In this document: positions 1 to 7,003 of the stretch, one piece after another
How positions within the stretch are numbered: the stretch's first letter is position 1
How the letters are laid out: each line of letters starts with the position of its first letter
Assembly: GCA_028282885.1 (NCBI GenBank)
Contig: JANQGX010000092.1
Span: 1 to 33,922, forward strand
Source: SAR324 cluster bacterium
GTDB lineage: Bacteria > SAR324 > XYD2-FULL-50-16
Direction: 5' to 3'
DNA: 33,922 nt
Made by a program: the position numbers and the translations under genes
The notes under the pieces: model-generated
What the model was told of the DNA's origin: nothing
Databases searched by the model: none
Seen by the model: only the letters and a program-made list of their open reading frames with translations

Positions 1-75
1 AAGTCTTTTTTATCAATATATTGCGCCTTATCCTATTGTTTTTATTATTCTACCTCTGTCTTTTCGTAAGTTTTA

Positions 76-127
76 CCCACATGTTTTTGGTGCACCCATC
101 ACGCGGGGTGCACCAAATCCATGTGGG
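76..127. repeat. Long hairpin with ~20-bp stem
   Basis: Positions 76-97 and 105-127 are inverted copies of each other (CCCACATG at the outer end, TTGGTGCACC at the inner end) around a 7-nt loop, with two mismatches and one bulge. No gene covers it. It adjoins a second inverted repeat at 139-271, so both may belong to one structured or mobile element. No function is recognised. Confidence 0.6.
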
Positions 128-138
128 TCATCAGCTAC

Positions 139-271
139 AGGTATGATCGGTTTGTCATTGAACGGATTGGGAGTGGTTAAGCATCGCCAGGATGGCGATG
201 TCAACGACCGTCCTCGGAGACGGACATGGATGGCCGTCGAGAATGAGTTCAATGACAAATTGATCATACCT
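139..271. repeat. 25-bp inverted repeat enclosing smaller hairpins
   Basis: 139-163 and 247-271 match as inverted repeats in 23 of 25 positions. The 83-nt interior holds a perfect 8-bp hairpin (CATCGCCA at 182-189, TGGCGATG at 193-200) and a 5-bp hairpin (208-212 with 219-223). The layout resembles a branched structured RNA or a small non-autonomous inverted-repeat element. A 71-codon reading frame across it on the minus strand shows no protein-like features. Confidence 0.55.
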
Positions 272-334
272 ACATCTTTTTGGTTCACCCGTTACTGAGG
301 CAGACAGGGATGGAACAACTGGTATCGGCTGGGT

Positions 335-366
335 TCGGCCCCGGATCAGGGATGATCCGAGGCCGG
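335..366. other. GC-rich hairpin downstream of the Spy-like gene
   Basis: CGGATCA (342-348) and TGATCCG (353-359) form a perfect 7-bp stem around a 4-nt loop, and flanking GGCC tracts can extend it after a one-base mismatch. It lies about 45 bp beyond the stop of the leftward gene at 410-856. No T-run follows in that direction, so it is not a canonical intrinsic terminator. Confidence 0.4.
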
Positions 367-409
367 TTTGGAGGGAGGGAGAGAAGGCAGTACGAAAGTT
401 GATTAACGA

Positions 410-856
410 TTAACGTCTGAACATTCTGTGATTGGAGCGAGATCTGATCTCATCCATGATCAGGGCTTTTTGCTGATCGTCAAGAATGTCATAAAACTCG
501 TCGATGTAATCCAGGTAGAGAGATGCCATTTCCGGAAGATCGTTGGCTTCGGTCCTCAACCGGGCGGTTATCTCTTTTACCCCATTGTTTTCCTCGGCAA
601 TAATGCCTTTCATGCTGTTTCGAAATGCTTCATGCTTTGCTTTCTGCTTGATCAGGTCTGCCTCCAGTCTGGTCCTGATATTCTGATACTGGCCATCCTG
701 CTCGGCTGTAAGTTGTAGGTCTTCAACATGCTCATCAATATGTTCCAGCATGGATTGGGGGAAATCATCGGCAAATCTGCGTGGATGACAGCCCGATACA
801 AAGACGGCTGTCAGGGCTAATACCAATAAGACATACAAGGTTCTGCGAAGCTTCAT
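410..856 (-). CDS. Spy/CpxP-like periplasmic lipoprotein
   Basis: This 148-residue protein has a hydrophobic N-terminal signal ending in a lipobox (VSGC, Cys at residue 23), so it is predicted to be an exported, lipid-anchored envelope protein. The rest is highly charged and helical, with an LTAEQ motif near residue 50 and a second helix containing LDDQQKALI. This spacing recalls the LTxxQ helical hairpins of the Spy/CpxP/CnrX periplasmic chaperone and metal-sensor family, and the length fits. An AGGAG site precedes the ATG. An exact 17-bp copy of the box found upstream of the two-component system at 17390 lies about 130 bp upstream (984-1000), suggesting control by that system. The family call is by motif and size only; a generic helical lipoprotein remains possible. 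Confidence 0.7.
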   Translation of the reverse strand: MKLRRTLYVLLVLALTAVFVSGCHPRRFADDFPQSMLEHIDEHVEDLQLTAEQDGQYQNIRTRLEADLIKQKAKHEAFRNSMKGIIAEENNGVKEITARLRTEANDLPEMASLYLDYIDEFYDILDDQQKALIMDEIRSRSNHRMFRR

Positions 857-983
857 GTTTTTTTCTCCTGTATTGGGATTCGGGCATCTTCACCTGCTAT
901 TTCCGTTTTCAGCAGAGTGAATAATTTTGCGTTCTTGCATGATTCCATACTAGGGAGAAAGTATTAATTATCTTTCTTTGAAT

Positions 984-1000
984 TGTAAAAAATCTGTAAG
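984..1000 (+). promoter_or_regulatory. CpxR-type tandem box (copy 1)
   Basis: TGTAAAAAATCTGTAAG holds two GTAA(A/G) half-sites 11 bp apart, one helical turn, like the GTAAA-N5-GTAAA box bound by CpxR. An identical 17-mer lies at 17298-17314 before the response regulator gene, and neighbouring bases also agree (AA before, TTG after a mismatch). The box is on the strand opposite to the leftward lipoprotein gene it precedes. Confidence 0.55.
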
Positions 1001-1265
1001 ATTGGTGGTCAGTCTATTGTGGGATATTTCTGAGAGGCGATGTTTTTTTGAATCCTTTCTGGGATTCTTTCATGTTTTCTTCTTTCGGCTTAAACAAGGT
1101 AGATGAGAAGCGAAACTCACAGCTTCGAACACCAAGTTTATGTTCACGAGGATTTTATGACGCCGTTCCACTATCTTAATCCGTTTTTTCTGCTGTGATT
1201 AAATCATCTTGTTTTTATTTGGAAGTTGAAATAATCTGACCAAAATTCAAGGTGTAGAAATCCAT

Positions 1266-1297
1266 GCAAAAGACTGAAAATCGGGGGTTCGCAAAGA
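1266..1297. repeat. 3' flank repeat shared with FGE remnant (copy 1)
   Basis: Beginning GCAAAAGACTGAAAAT and ending TTCGCAAAGA, this stretch matches 15925-15957 with few differences. Both lie on the same side of, and at a similar distance from, an FGE gene 3' end. The corresponding place beside the second FGE gene (4809) is occupied by a RelE-type toxin gene instead. Confidence 0.5.
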
Positions 1298-1347
1298 TAA
1301 TTGGACGGTGCAGCACTAAAGGTGCAAAAAAATGCCGCAAGAAACAA

Positions 1348-1449
1348 TCACTTGGGGGAACGAGCGCACCGGAAACCTAGGTATTTGCCCCGGACCGACG
1401 GAGCGTCGTAGCTCCGAATAGCCCCACGCAGGTTCGAGGCTGTGTAGCT
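1348..1449 (-). other. Candidate DGR variable region A
   Basis: These are the last 34 codons of the first FGE gene. Against region B (4809-4910) there are 18 differences, confined to 12 codons: AGC/GAC, AAC/GGC, ATT/TTT, AGC/GGC, TAC/AGC, GAC/CAC, GCT/GTT, GTC/CAC, GGC/TAC, AAA/TAC, TAC/AAC and CTA/GTA. The other 22 codons, including the last 10, are identical, and identity runs ~20 nt past the stop with one change. Eight of the variable codons fit an AAC template with mutated adenines, and the rest also fit substitution of adenines. This is the signature of DGR mutagenesis at the ligand-binding face of a C-type-lectin/FGE domain. Confidence 0.75.
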
Positions 1450-2691
1450 CCAGCTACCACCCCGAACCCCACGGCCGGAGCCCGAATTCGGACCGGTCGG
1501 ATTGCGGCCTGGGCTGTTGCCATAGTAGCTTTTTCCGTACCAATCCGCTACCCATTCCCAAACGTTTCCTGCCATATCATAGGTGCCGTTGATTTCCTCC
1601 ATTTTGCTTCCAACTTTCCATGTGCTAACCTTACCACACCCGCCATTTTGCTTCCAACTCCCACTTTCCTTCATCACTGCGTCAGCACAGGAAACAGTGT
1701 TCTTTCCTGATGGATATTTATGTTTGCGTCCGTTTTTCCATGTGGCTGCTTTTTCCCATTCCGCTTCGGTTGGCAGTCTTTTATTAATATATTGGCAGTA
1801 ATTATTGGCGTTTTCCCAATCAACGCAGTTTATAGGATGGTTTTCTCTTCCTGATGCTGTCCAATTGCAATATTTTGATCTGCCCTGATCCTTTCCTGAC
1901 CAATACCGAGTTGTAAATTCTTCGCACTGTCCGGAATTCACACATGCCCGATATTGAGCAACCGTCACCTCGTATCTGTCTATATAGAACGCATCCAGAT
2001 AAACCCGGTGAACCGGTTTTTCATCCTTGTAACCGCTGTTGCTGCCCATCTCAAATTCTCCGGCGGGAATTAGTACCATATCTTTGGGTGCAGATATTGA
2101 GGGCTTCATTATCTTCAGTCGGGCATTAACTTGGGATTCCCTGCCATGGTTTACAACAACTGTTTGCCTGAAGTCGGAATAACCTTCTAAACTCAGTGTC
2201 AGTGAGTAAGAACCGGCATCCATTCCTTTCAAGGTTAGAGGAGATTCTCCCTGGTATTGATTATTCAAATACACCTTGGCAGAGGTTGGAGAGCTTCGAA
2301 TAAAAAGGCTACCTCCCTGCTTATCCAGGATAAAGGTGAGCTGAGTGCGTTTTGACGAGTTGACTATAATCCGCTTTGATTCAGATTTATATCCAACTTT
2401 TTCGGCACGGATGGTATAGTTCCCTGATTTCAAAAGCAGGGAAAAAGGAGTTGTTCCCTTGTATTGATCGTCAATATAGATTTTTGCTCCCGAAGGCTGG
2501 CTATTGATGTTAACCGTTCCATCTCCTGCATCTTCGGTTTGAACAGAACCACCCGCCACGGCGACCGGTTTCTTATTCCGCTTCAGTTGGCGAATTTTTA
2601 GGTATGCTGTCGCTCTAAATCTTCCAGTAGGATATTGAGACAGATAGTATTCGAAGTCTTCGATATATTTTGAATTCTCTGTGCCTTCCAA
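1348..2691 (-). CDS. PEGA and FGE/C-lectin domain protein, 3' part of a frameshifted caspase gene
   Basis: This 447-codon frame starts at a TTG with no ribosome binding site and is best read as the downstream part of the gene beginning at 3596. Order: a helical repeat of the type seen in the neighbour (YLSQYPTGRF), two PEGA domains (about residues 55-195, with PSGAKIYID and SPTSAKVYL starts), then an FGE-sulfatase domain (about 205-447; MVLIPAGEFEMGS, RLPTEAEWEKAA, MAGNVWEWVADWYG, RGGSW, GFRCARS). PEGA domains are surface or envelope modules. Such FGE-type C-lectin folds usually bind ligands rather than acting as enzymes when fused this way. The last 34 codons form candidate DGR variable region A. 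One missing base near 2685 would join it to the caspase frame. Confidence 0.8.
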   Translation of the reverse strand: MEGTENSKYIEDFEYYLSQYPTGRFRATAYLKIRQLKRNKKPVAVAGGSVQTEDAGDGTVNINSQPSGAKIYIDDQYKGTTPFSLLLKSGNYTIRAEKVGYKSESKRIIVNSSKRTQLTFILDKQGGSLFIRSSPTSAKVYLNNQYQGESPLTLKGMDAGSYSLTLSLEGYSDFRQTVVVNHGRESQVNARLKIMKPSISAPKDMVLIPAGEFEMGSNSGYKDEKPVHRVYLDAFYIDRYEVTVAQYRACVNSGQCEEFTTRYWSGKDQGRSKYCNWTASGRENHPINCVDWENANNYCQYINKRLPTEAEWEKAATWKNGRKHKYPSGKNTVSCADAVMKESGSWKQNGGCGKVSTWKVGSKMEEINGTYDMAGNVWEWVADWYGKSYYGNSPGRNPTGPNSGSGRGVRGGSWSYTASNLRGAIRSYDAPSVRGKYLGFRCARSPK

Positions 2692-3596
2692 AGTGTTTCT
2701 TCAGCATCAATATCTGGTGCGGGGTCATGCTTTTCAGGTTTTAGTAATACATCCCGAATAAAGATAAACTCTCCTCCTCGGTCGTCGGCATTACGAATCG
2801 GTTTCGTGATAGGCATCTGCTCTGAATTGTTACTGATGATTGGAGCAATCTTTTGATAAATCTCACGAGGGGTCAGGTAAGGTTGTTGATTATCCTTCAA
2901 AGACTTTATGAATTGGTAGGCAAACAGGCTGTGACCTTCTGCTCCCCGGTCAGTAACCGGGGTCAGGTTGCCCGAAGTCATGCCCCAGCGGGATTTTTCC
3001 TTGAACAGGGTTGCATAGTATTTATCGTCTATCACAGAAGGCAGATCCCGTGCTTCTCCAAATAGTGTTCCAGAAAAACAACTGTCAGCCACTAGCAAGA
3101 CATGACGGGCATGGATGGCTTTTACATATTTCTGGATTGTCGAGTTTTCCAGATATGTAAAAGGATCACGTGCTGTCGCATTTTGGGGAATCCACCAGCC
3201 GTCACCTGTCAACTTGTCCAGATCCCCGTGACCGGCGTAGTAAATCAGCACTGAATCGTTCTTCCGGCTTTGTGACACCAATTGACGAAGCGATTTCTGA
3301 ATGCTGGAGCCATCTGCCTGATTATCTAACAGGAGCTTTACTTCAGTAAAACCATAGGTACTGCTTAACAGCCCTGCCACGGCTTTGGCATCGTTTACCG
3401 CTGTTTTCAGGTCAGGAATCCGAGGATCTTTATAGTCGTTTATACCTATTACAAGGGCACGATATACCCCGATGGATTTGCCTGAACGCTTCTCCAGGTT
3501 TTCTCTTACTTTGATGCCCCTGGAGGAAGCAGACAACTGAAAAGAAAATGACAGGATTAATAGGATAAAAACTACGGCTCTGGACCGGATACTCAT
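2598..3596 (-). CDS. Exported caspase-like (peptidase C14) protein, 5' part of a split gene
   Basis: The start at 3596 begins a signal peptide (MSIRSRAVVFILLILSFSF) and matches the start context of the paralogue at 6779; an upstream start at 3647 would bury it. The caspase-like domain spans about residues 45-300. The catalytic His is in YYAGHGD (His123) and the Cys in ADSCFSG (Cys173), so the protease looks intact. Predicted location is the periplasm or cell surface. The frame ends at 2598 after a ~30-residue tail that does not resemble the family. The paralogue continues from its caspase through helical repeats to an FGE domain, and here the same continuation sits in another frame (1348-2691). 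It therefore looks like a single-base deletion or a sequencing error. Total length of this part is 332 residues. Confidence 0.8.
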   Translation of the reverse strand: MSIRSRAVVFILLILSFSFQLSASSRGIKVRENLEKRSGKSIGVYRALVIGINDYKDPRIPDLKTAVNDAKAVAGLLSSTYGFTEVKLLLDNQADGSSIQKSLRQLVSQSRKNDSVLIYYAGHGDLDKLTGDGWWIPQNATARDPFTYLENSTIQKYVKAIHARHVLLVADSCFSGTLFGEARDLPSVIDDKYYATLFKEKSRWGMTSGNLTPVTDRGAEGHSLFAYQFIKSLKDNQQPYLTPREIYQKIAPIISNNSEQMPITKPIRNADDRGGEFIFIRDVLLKPEKHDPAPDIDAEETLWKAQRIQNISKTSNTICLNILLEDLERQHT

Positions 3597-3675
3597 CTTG
3601 ATCAACTCTTGAAAGGTTACAATGAACAGATTTATAGTCAGGAACAATCCCTTATCAATAGATACGGACAGATTC
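3597..3675 (-). promoter_or_regulatory. Upstream region conserved between the two caspase genes (copy 1)
   Basis: About 80 bp upstream of this caspase gene match the same interval upstream of the paralogue (6780-6855). Shared pieces in the sense direction include ATCTGTCCGTATCT, AAGGGATT and AACCTTTCAAGAGT, the last supplying a weak AAGAG ribosome site. The conservation supports a recent duplication that carried the promoter, and the downstream start codons chosen for both genes. No clear -10/-35 pair was assigned. Confidence 0.5.
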
Positions 3676-3784
3676 TATCAATGCGAAATATTATGCGAGA
3701 AACTTATCAATATCAGGTATAGCTGTCAATTTAGTCGGTACGTGGGGTATATCAAAAAGATGTGGGCAAGCAAACATCATCACT

Positions 3785-3915
3785 GCAAGAGGTTATCTGT
3801 CCGGAAACGCGCTTGAATCCATCCTTAGCTGTTCGGCGCTGCGAGCCTCGCACCTCAAGTTTTCCGAACAGACAAACGTTTTCAGCTCTCGCTACCTGCA
3901 CATTTTTGGAGCACC
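3785..3915 (+). repeat. Dispersed repeat, copy R1
   Basis: The core GTTCGGCGCTGCGAGCCTC (3831-3849) is identical to 23204-23222 and matches the reverse strand of 15703-15721 with three or four changes. With the 15.7-kb copy, similarity extends over about 90 bp: GAACAGACAA, TTTC, GCTC and a terminal GCAC..TTGG..GCA(C/T)CCC. It is non-coding and probably a small non-autonomous or repetitive element. Confidence 0.5.
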
Positions 3916-3993
3916 CTTGATAGCATCGATGATTGATATCAAAGTTGTTTACTACGAAACTTGGGTTTAATACCCCACCGCTTGAGGCGCTAT

Positions 3994-4067
3994 GTCATCC
4001 CCGCGGAGGCAGGGATCTTCGAAGTTCGGAGTAACTATTGCCCAAGATTCCCCTGCGCGGGAATGAC
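3994..4067. repeat. Imperfect inverted repeat of the GTCATTCCCGCG type
   Basis: 3994-4019 (GTCATCCCCGCGGAGGCAGG...) and 4044-4067 (...CTGCGCGGGAATGAC) are inverted copies around a 24-nt spacer. Repeats with GTCATTCCCGCG ends are common, high-copy intergenic elements in many proteobacteria. Only one copy is in this window. Confidence 0.55.
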
Positions 4068-4205
4068 TGTGAGTAGTTCTCAATACCCCGATAGTTTGCT
4101 GCGGGGCGGTTTATGCAGGAGAGATACTGTTCAGATCTTGACAAAATCTGAGTCTATTGAGAAAATGACTAGAATATTGGTCAACTAAAATTTAGGGAGA
4201 ATCAT

Positions 4206-4472
4206 ATGAAAACACTTTCGCTATCCGAAGCAAAAATGAAACTGAGCGCTCTGATTGATTCAATCAAAGTCACAGATGAAGAGATTTTAATAACAAAGAA
4301 CGGTTCACCTGCCGCTGTATTGGTTAGTCCAAGGGAATTTGAAAGTTGGCGGGAAACAATTGACATCAAGGCCGACGATGCGTTGATGGCGGAGATAAAA
4401 TCCGGTGTACAGGCAATGAAGCGAAAACGAGGCGTAAAGCTGTATACTCTTGACGAATTGGTTGGAGAATAG
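4206..4472 (+). CDS. Phd/YefM-family antitoxin
   Basis: This 88-residue protein begins with the characteristic Phd/YefM N-terminus (MKTLSLSEAKMKLSALIDSI), followed by ILITKNGSPAAVLVSPREFE, the DNA-binding beta-sheet dimer core. The acidic/basic C-terminal tail is the part that normally wraps the toxin. A good AGGGAG site precedes the ATG. The toxin gene follows 2 bp after its stop. Such antitoxins repress their own operon together with the toxin. Alternative functions are unlikely. Confidence 0.9.
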   Translation: MKTLSLSEAKMKLSALIDSIKVTDEEILITKNGSPAAVLVSPREFESWRETIDIKADDALMAEIKSGVQAMKRKRGVKLYTLDELVGE

Positions 4473-4474
4473 AG

Positions 4475-4771
4475 TTGGCAAGCGGAAAAAAAGCGATTCA
4501 ATTAAAAGTGTCTGATGACACGAAAGAATTGATAAGGCACTCCCATCCTCAGCTCAAGCATAAACTTCGAAATGCTTTGCGTATGATAATTGATGACCCG
4601 CTCTGTGGAAAGGCATTAAAAGAAGAGCTAAATGGTTTGCGAAGCTTTCGCGTGGGTAAAATCCGAATTATCAATTCAATTGGAGAAAACAACATCATTG
4701 AAATAATCACAATAGGTCCCAGAAAAACAATTTACGAAGAAACCTATAAACTGATCAATGAAGAAGAATAG
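4475..4771 (+). CDS. RelE/ParE-superfamily toxin
   Basis: The frame starts at a TTG just after the antitoxin stop and gives 98 residues; no ATG exists near the N-terminus. It is basic and shows the RelE/ParE pattern: LIRHSHPQLKHKLRNALRMI (two helices), then PLCGKALKEELNGLRSFRVGKIRII and a C-terminal strand ending GPRKTIYEE. RelE members are ribosome-dependent mRNA interferases and ParE members poison gyrase; the sequence does not decide between them. The 3' end lies only 37 bp from the convergent stop of the FGE gene (4809), where the first FGE gene has a conserved 3' flank. The pair may therefore be an insertion. Confidence 0.85.
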   Translation: MASGKKAIQLKVSDDTKELIRHSHPQLKHKLRNALRMIIDDPLCGKALKEELNGLRSFRVGKIRIINSIGENNIIEIITIGPRKTIYEETYKLINEEE

Positions 4772-4808
4772 GAAGTTTCACGGGGTAGAAAAATGCCACA
4801 AGAAACAA

Positions 4809-4910
4809 TCACTTGGGGGAACGAGCGCACCGGAAACCTACGTTGTAGTACCGGTGCGACGGAACGTGGCTGCCCCGAAAAGCCCCACGCAGGCCCGAGG
4901 CTGTGTAGTC
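4809..4910 (-). other. Candidate DGR variable region B
   Basis: These last 34 codons of the second FGE gene pair with region A (1348-1449). All 18 differences are confined to 12 codons, with identical codons between them. In 17 of 18 the changed base is in codon position 1 or 2. The one third-position change (AAA/TAC) also fits a template adenine. The 144 bp immediately upstream differ at only 7 positions, and the 20 bp beyond the stop at one. Confidence 0.75.
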
Positions 4911-6779
4911 CCAGCTACCACCCCGAACCCCACGGTCGGAGCCCGAACTTGGCCCGGTCGGATTGCGGCTTGGGCTGTTGCCATAGTAGCTTTTTCCGTA
5001 CCAATCCGCCACCCATTCCCAAACGTTTCCTGCCATATCATAGGTTCCGTTGATCTCTTTCGCTTTGCTTCCCACAGGCCAGGTTCGACTTTTTCCGCAT
5101 CCAATGCCACCTTTATCCATAACCGCGTCAGCACAGGATACACTTTCCTTCCCCGACGGATACCTGAATTTCCTTTCATCCTTCCAGGTAGCTGCTTTTT
5201 CCCATTCTGCCTCGGTGGGCAAGCGTTTTTCGACAAACTCGCAATATGCTTTGGCATCGTGCCATGAAACACCATTAATAGGATGGTTGCTTCGATCAGG
5301 TTTTCCCCAGTTGTAATAATCTCCGGTAGACGGTTTCCTGCATATACCTGCTTTATGGCATTCCTGATACTGCTTCACTGTTACCTCATATCTGTCGATG
5401 AAATACTCATTCAGGTAAACCCGATGCACCGGTTTCTCGTCTGCATCACCCTCGTTGCTGCCCATCTCAAATTCCCCTGCAGGGACGGGCACCATATCCG
5501 GTGGAACTGCCAGGTATTTTCTGGCCAGTCCGGAATATTTTCCGTTTGGATAGCGGTCCAGATAGTCCTGTAAATCTTCCTTTTTCAGACTGTTTTTTGC
5601 TCTAGCCCAAAGCTTTTTCTCCTGCTTCAGTTGTGACACTTTCAGTTTCGCGAAACCGACATACTGGTTTTCGGGGAATTCCCTGATAAACTCCTCGAAT
5701 TTCTCCAGGGTGTCATCTTTTCTGTAAACCTCCCAGATCCTCTTTTCGGCTGCTTTTTTGTAAGGGCTGTCCGGGTATTTCTTCAAATAGGCCTTTATGG
5801 ACTCCGGGGATTGGGCAGCCAGCAGCCAGATCCTGCTTTCAGCATGGGATCGGTATAAACCATCCGGGTGGCTTTCCAGGAATATCTCCAGATCCGTTAT
5901 ATTCCGTGAATCCTTCACCATCTCCCACATCTCGGATTCCATGGCAGAAGCAACGGCAACCGGTTTTTGAATGGGTTGTTTTTTAACAACATGAGGTTTT
6001 GAAATAAGATCGGTTTTGCCATCGCCGCTGAAATAAAAATCGCCTGTCAGCGATGACACATCCCACGGAGTTTGCCTGTTTTCCGAATCCCGCAATACTC
6101 CTTTTCTCACTTCCATCATTAGCTGGGTTAATGGCAGGCCGGATGAACGGATCTGCCTGATGAGCTGTCCTGTGAACAACCCGTTTCTATCATCGCCATC
6201 TGCGGCAACCGATCCCGGGGCGGTGGCAAAAGCCACAAAAGAACCCTTGGGGGCATCCATTTGAGCCAGCCCTTTACCGGACGACCTGAAGGATCTGGCA
6301 AAAGGGTTGTTACGGCAAGCATCGAGAAAAACCATATTGAGCCCGTTCCCGGCGGCCTGCATTTTGGCTAAAACCCTATTGGCATTGACAGACTCAAACC
6401 TGATATCTTCTTCCGCTTCGATATTTGCTCCAATTGGAATGAGATAATTGGTTCCGGCCACCTGCATCCCATGTCCGGCATAAAAGAACAGCCCGACGCC
6501 ACCATCTCGAAGTTGCTTGCCGAATGCTCCAATTGCCTTCTCCATCTGGCGTTGCGTTGCATTTGTCAGCAGGGTCACCTTGAAACCCTTGCTCTTCAAA
6601 ACAGCCGTCATATCCCTGGCATCGTTGACCGGATTTTTAAGAGGTCCCACTTCATAAGCTCCATTGCCAACGACCAAAGCGATACGGTTGGCTTGAGAAC
6701 CAACATCAATCCCGCGATCTGCAAACAACGTGATTGCTGAAAACAGAAAGATGAGTAGAAAACAAAAACGCTTCTTCAT
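4809..6779 (-). CDS. Exported caspase-like protein with helical repeats and C-terminal FGE/C-lectin domain
   Basis: The 656-residue product from the ATG at 6779 begins with a signal peptide (MKKRFCFLLIFLFSAITLFA). Residues ~30-260 are a peptidase C14 (caspase/metacaspase-like) domain with His103 in FYAGHGM and Cys155 in LDACRNNPF. Residues ~290-420 carry about four short helical repeats with xLxxYPxxxY/F motifs (LESHPDGLY, LKKYPDSPY, IREFPENQY, LDRYPNGKY). Residues ~425-656 are an FGE-sulfatase domain (MVPVPAGEFEMGS, RLPTEAEWEKAA, MAGNVWEWVADWYG, RGGSW, GFRCARS). Proteins with such a C-terminus are known DGR targets, and the last 34 codons form variable region B. The likely role is an exported recognition protein whose diversified lectin-like face is linked to a protease; substrate and ligand are unknown. 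The start was chosen by signal peptide and by the upstream region shared with the paralogue. Confidence 0.88.
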   Translation of the reverse strand: MKKRFCFLLIFLFSAITLFADRGIDVGSQANRIALVVGNGAYEVGPLKNPVNDARDMTAVLKSKGFKVTLLTNATQRQMEKAIGAFGKQLRDGGVGLFFYAGHGMQVAGTNYLIPIGANIEAEEDIRFESVNANRVLAKMQAAGNGLNMVFLDACRNNPFARSFRSSGKGLAQMDAPKGSFVAFATAPGSVAADGDDRNGLFTGQLIRQIRSSGLPLTQLMMEVRKGVLRDSENRQTPWDVSSLTGDFYFSGDGKTDLISKPHVVKKQPIQKPVAVASAMESEMWEMVKDSRNITDLEIFLESHPDGLYRSHAESRIWLLAAQSPESIKAYLKKYPDSPYKKAAEKRIWEVYRKDDTLEKFEEFIREFPENQYVGFAKLKVSQLKQEKKLWARAKNSLKKEDLQDYLDRYPNGKYSGLARKYLAVPPDMVPVPAGEFEMGSNEGDADEKPVHRVYLNEYFIDRYEVTVKQYQECHKAGICRKPSTGDYYNWGKPDRSNHPINGVSWHDAKAYCEFVEKRLPTEAEWEKAATWKDERKFRYPSGKESVSCADAVMDKGGIGCGKSRTWPVGSKAKEINGTYDMAGNVWEWVADWYGKSYYGNSPSRNPTGPSSGSDRGVRGGSWDYTASGLRGAFRGSHVPSHRYYNVGFRCARSPK

Positions 6780-6855
6780 AATCGACTCTTGAAAGGTTAT
6801 CAAGAACAGGTCTGTAGTAGGGAAGAATCCCTTAATATCAGATACGGACAGATTT
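6780..6855 (-). promoter_or_regulatory. Upstream region conserved between the two caspase genes (copy 2)
   Basis: It matches 3597-3675 piece by piece, including the AACCTTTCAAGAGT leader next to the start codon and the ATCTGTCCGTATCT block at the far end. It probably contains the promoter and leader duplicated with the gene. Confidence 0.5.
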
Positions 6856-6936
6856 TAATTATTCAAATTTCGCACCCTCAAATAGGGTGAAGAAGTCTAT
6901 AAAATAAGGTATTTAAAGTCATATGAATCGTAGTAA

Positions 6937-6999
6937 TTGGCTCCAATGTGTAATAGAAGATTTAGTATCCAATTAAATCAATATCAAACAAGGAGCCAA
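6937..6999 (+). promoter_or_regulatory. Inverted repeat covering the ribosome binding site of a small ORF
   Basis: TTGGCTCC (6937-6944) and GGAGCCAA (6992-6999) are perfect 8-bp inverted repeats. The right arm contains the AGGAG ribosome site of the 35-codon ORF at 7004. Pairing in an mRNA would hide that site. The 47-nt loop makes it uncertain. Confidence 0.3.
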
Positions 7000-7003
7000 A
7001 GTT

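Larger units (their letters stand above)
857..1347. other. Intergenic region, 490 bp
   Basis: The left part is the promoter region of the leftward Spy-like gene and contains the CpxR-type box at 984-1000. The right part is the 3' flank of the leftward FGE gene, including a stretch (1266-1297) shared with the flank of the FGE remnant near 15925. No convincing reading frame or RNA gene was seen. Confidence 0.5.
3676..4205. other. Intergenic region with repeats, 530 bp
   Basis: It contains a dispersed repeat copy (about 3785-3915), an inverted repeat (3994-4067) and the promoter of the toxin-antitoxin pair. Small reading frames here lack ribosome binding sites and family features. Confidence 0.5.

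Noticed and set aside
335..366. Intrinsic terminator for the Spy-like gene
   Set aside because: The hairpin is strong but has no T-run after it in the direction of transcription.
2670..2700. Programmed -1 frameshifting joining the caspase and PEGA-FGE frames
   Set aside because: No slippery X-XXY-YYZ heptamer and no obvious following pseudoknot are present. A deletion or sequencing error is simpler.
4202..4501. Leftward 99-codon frame opposite the antitoxin
   Set aside because: It is a shadow of the Phd antitoxin gene, which has a ribosome site, family motifs and a toxin partner.
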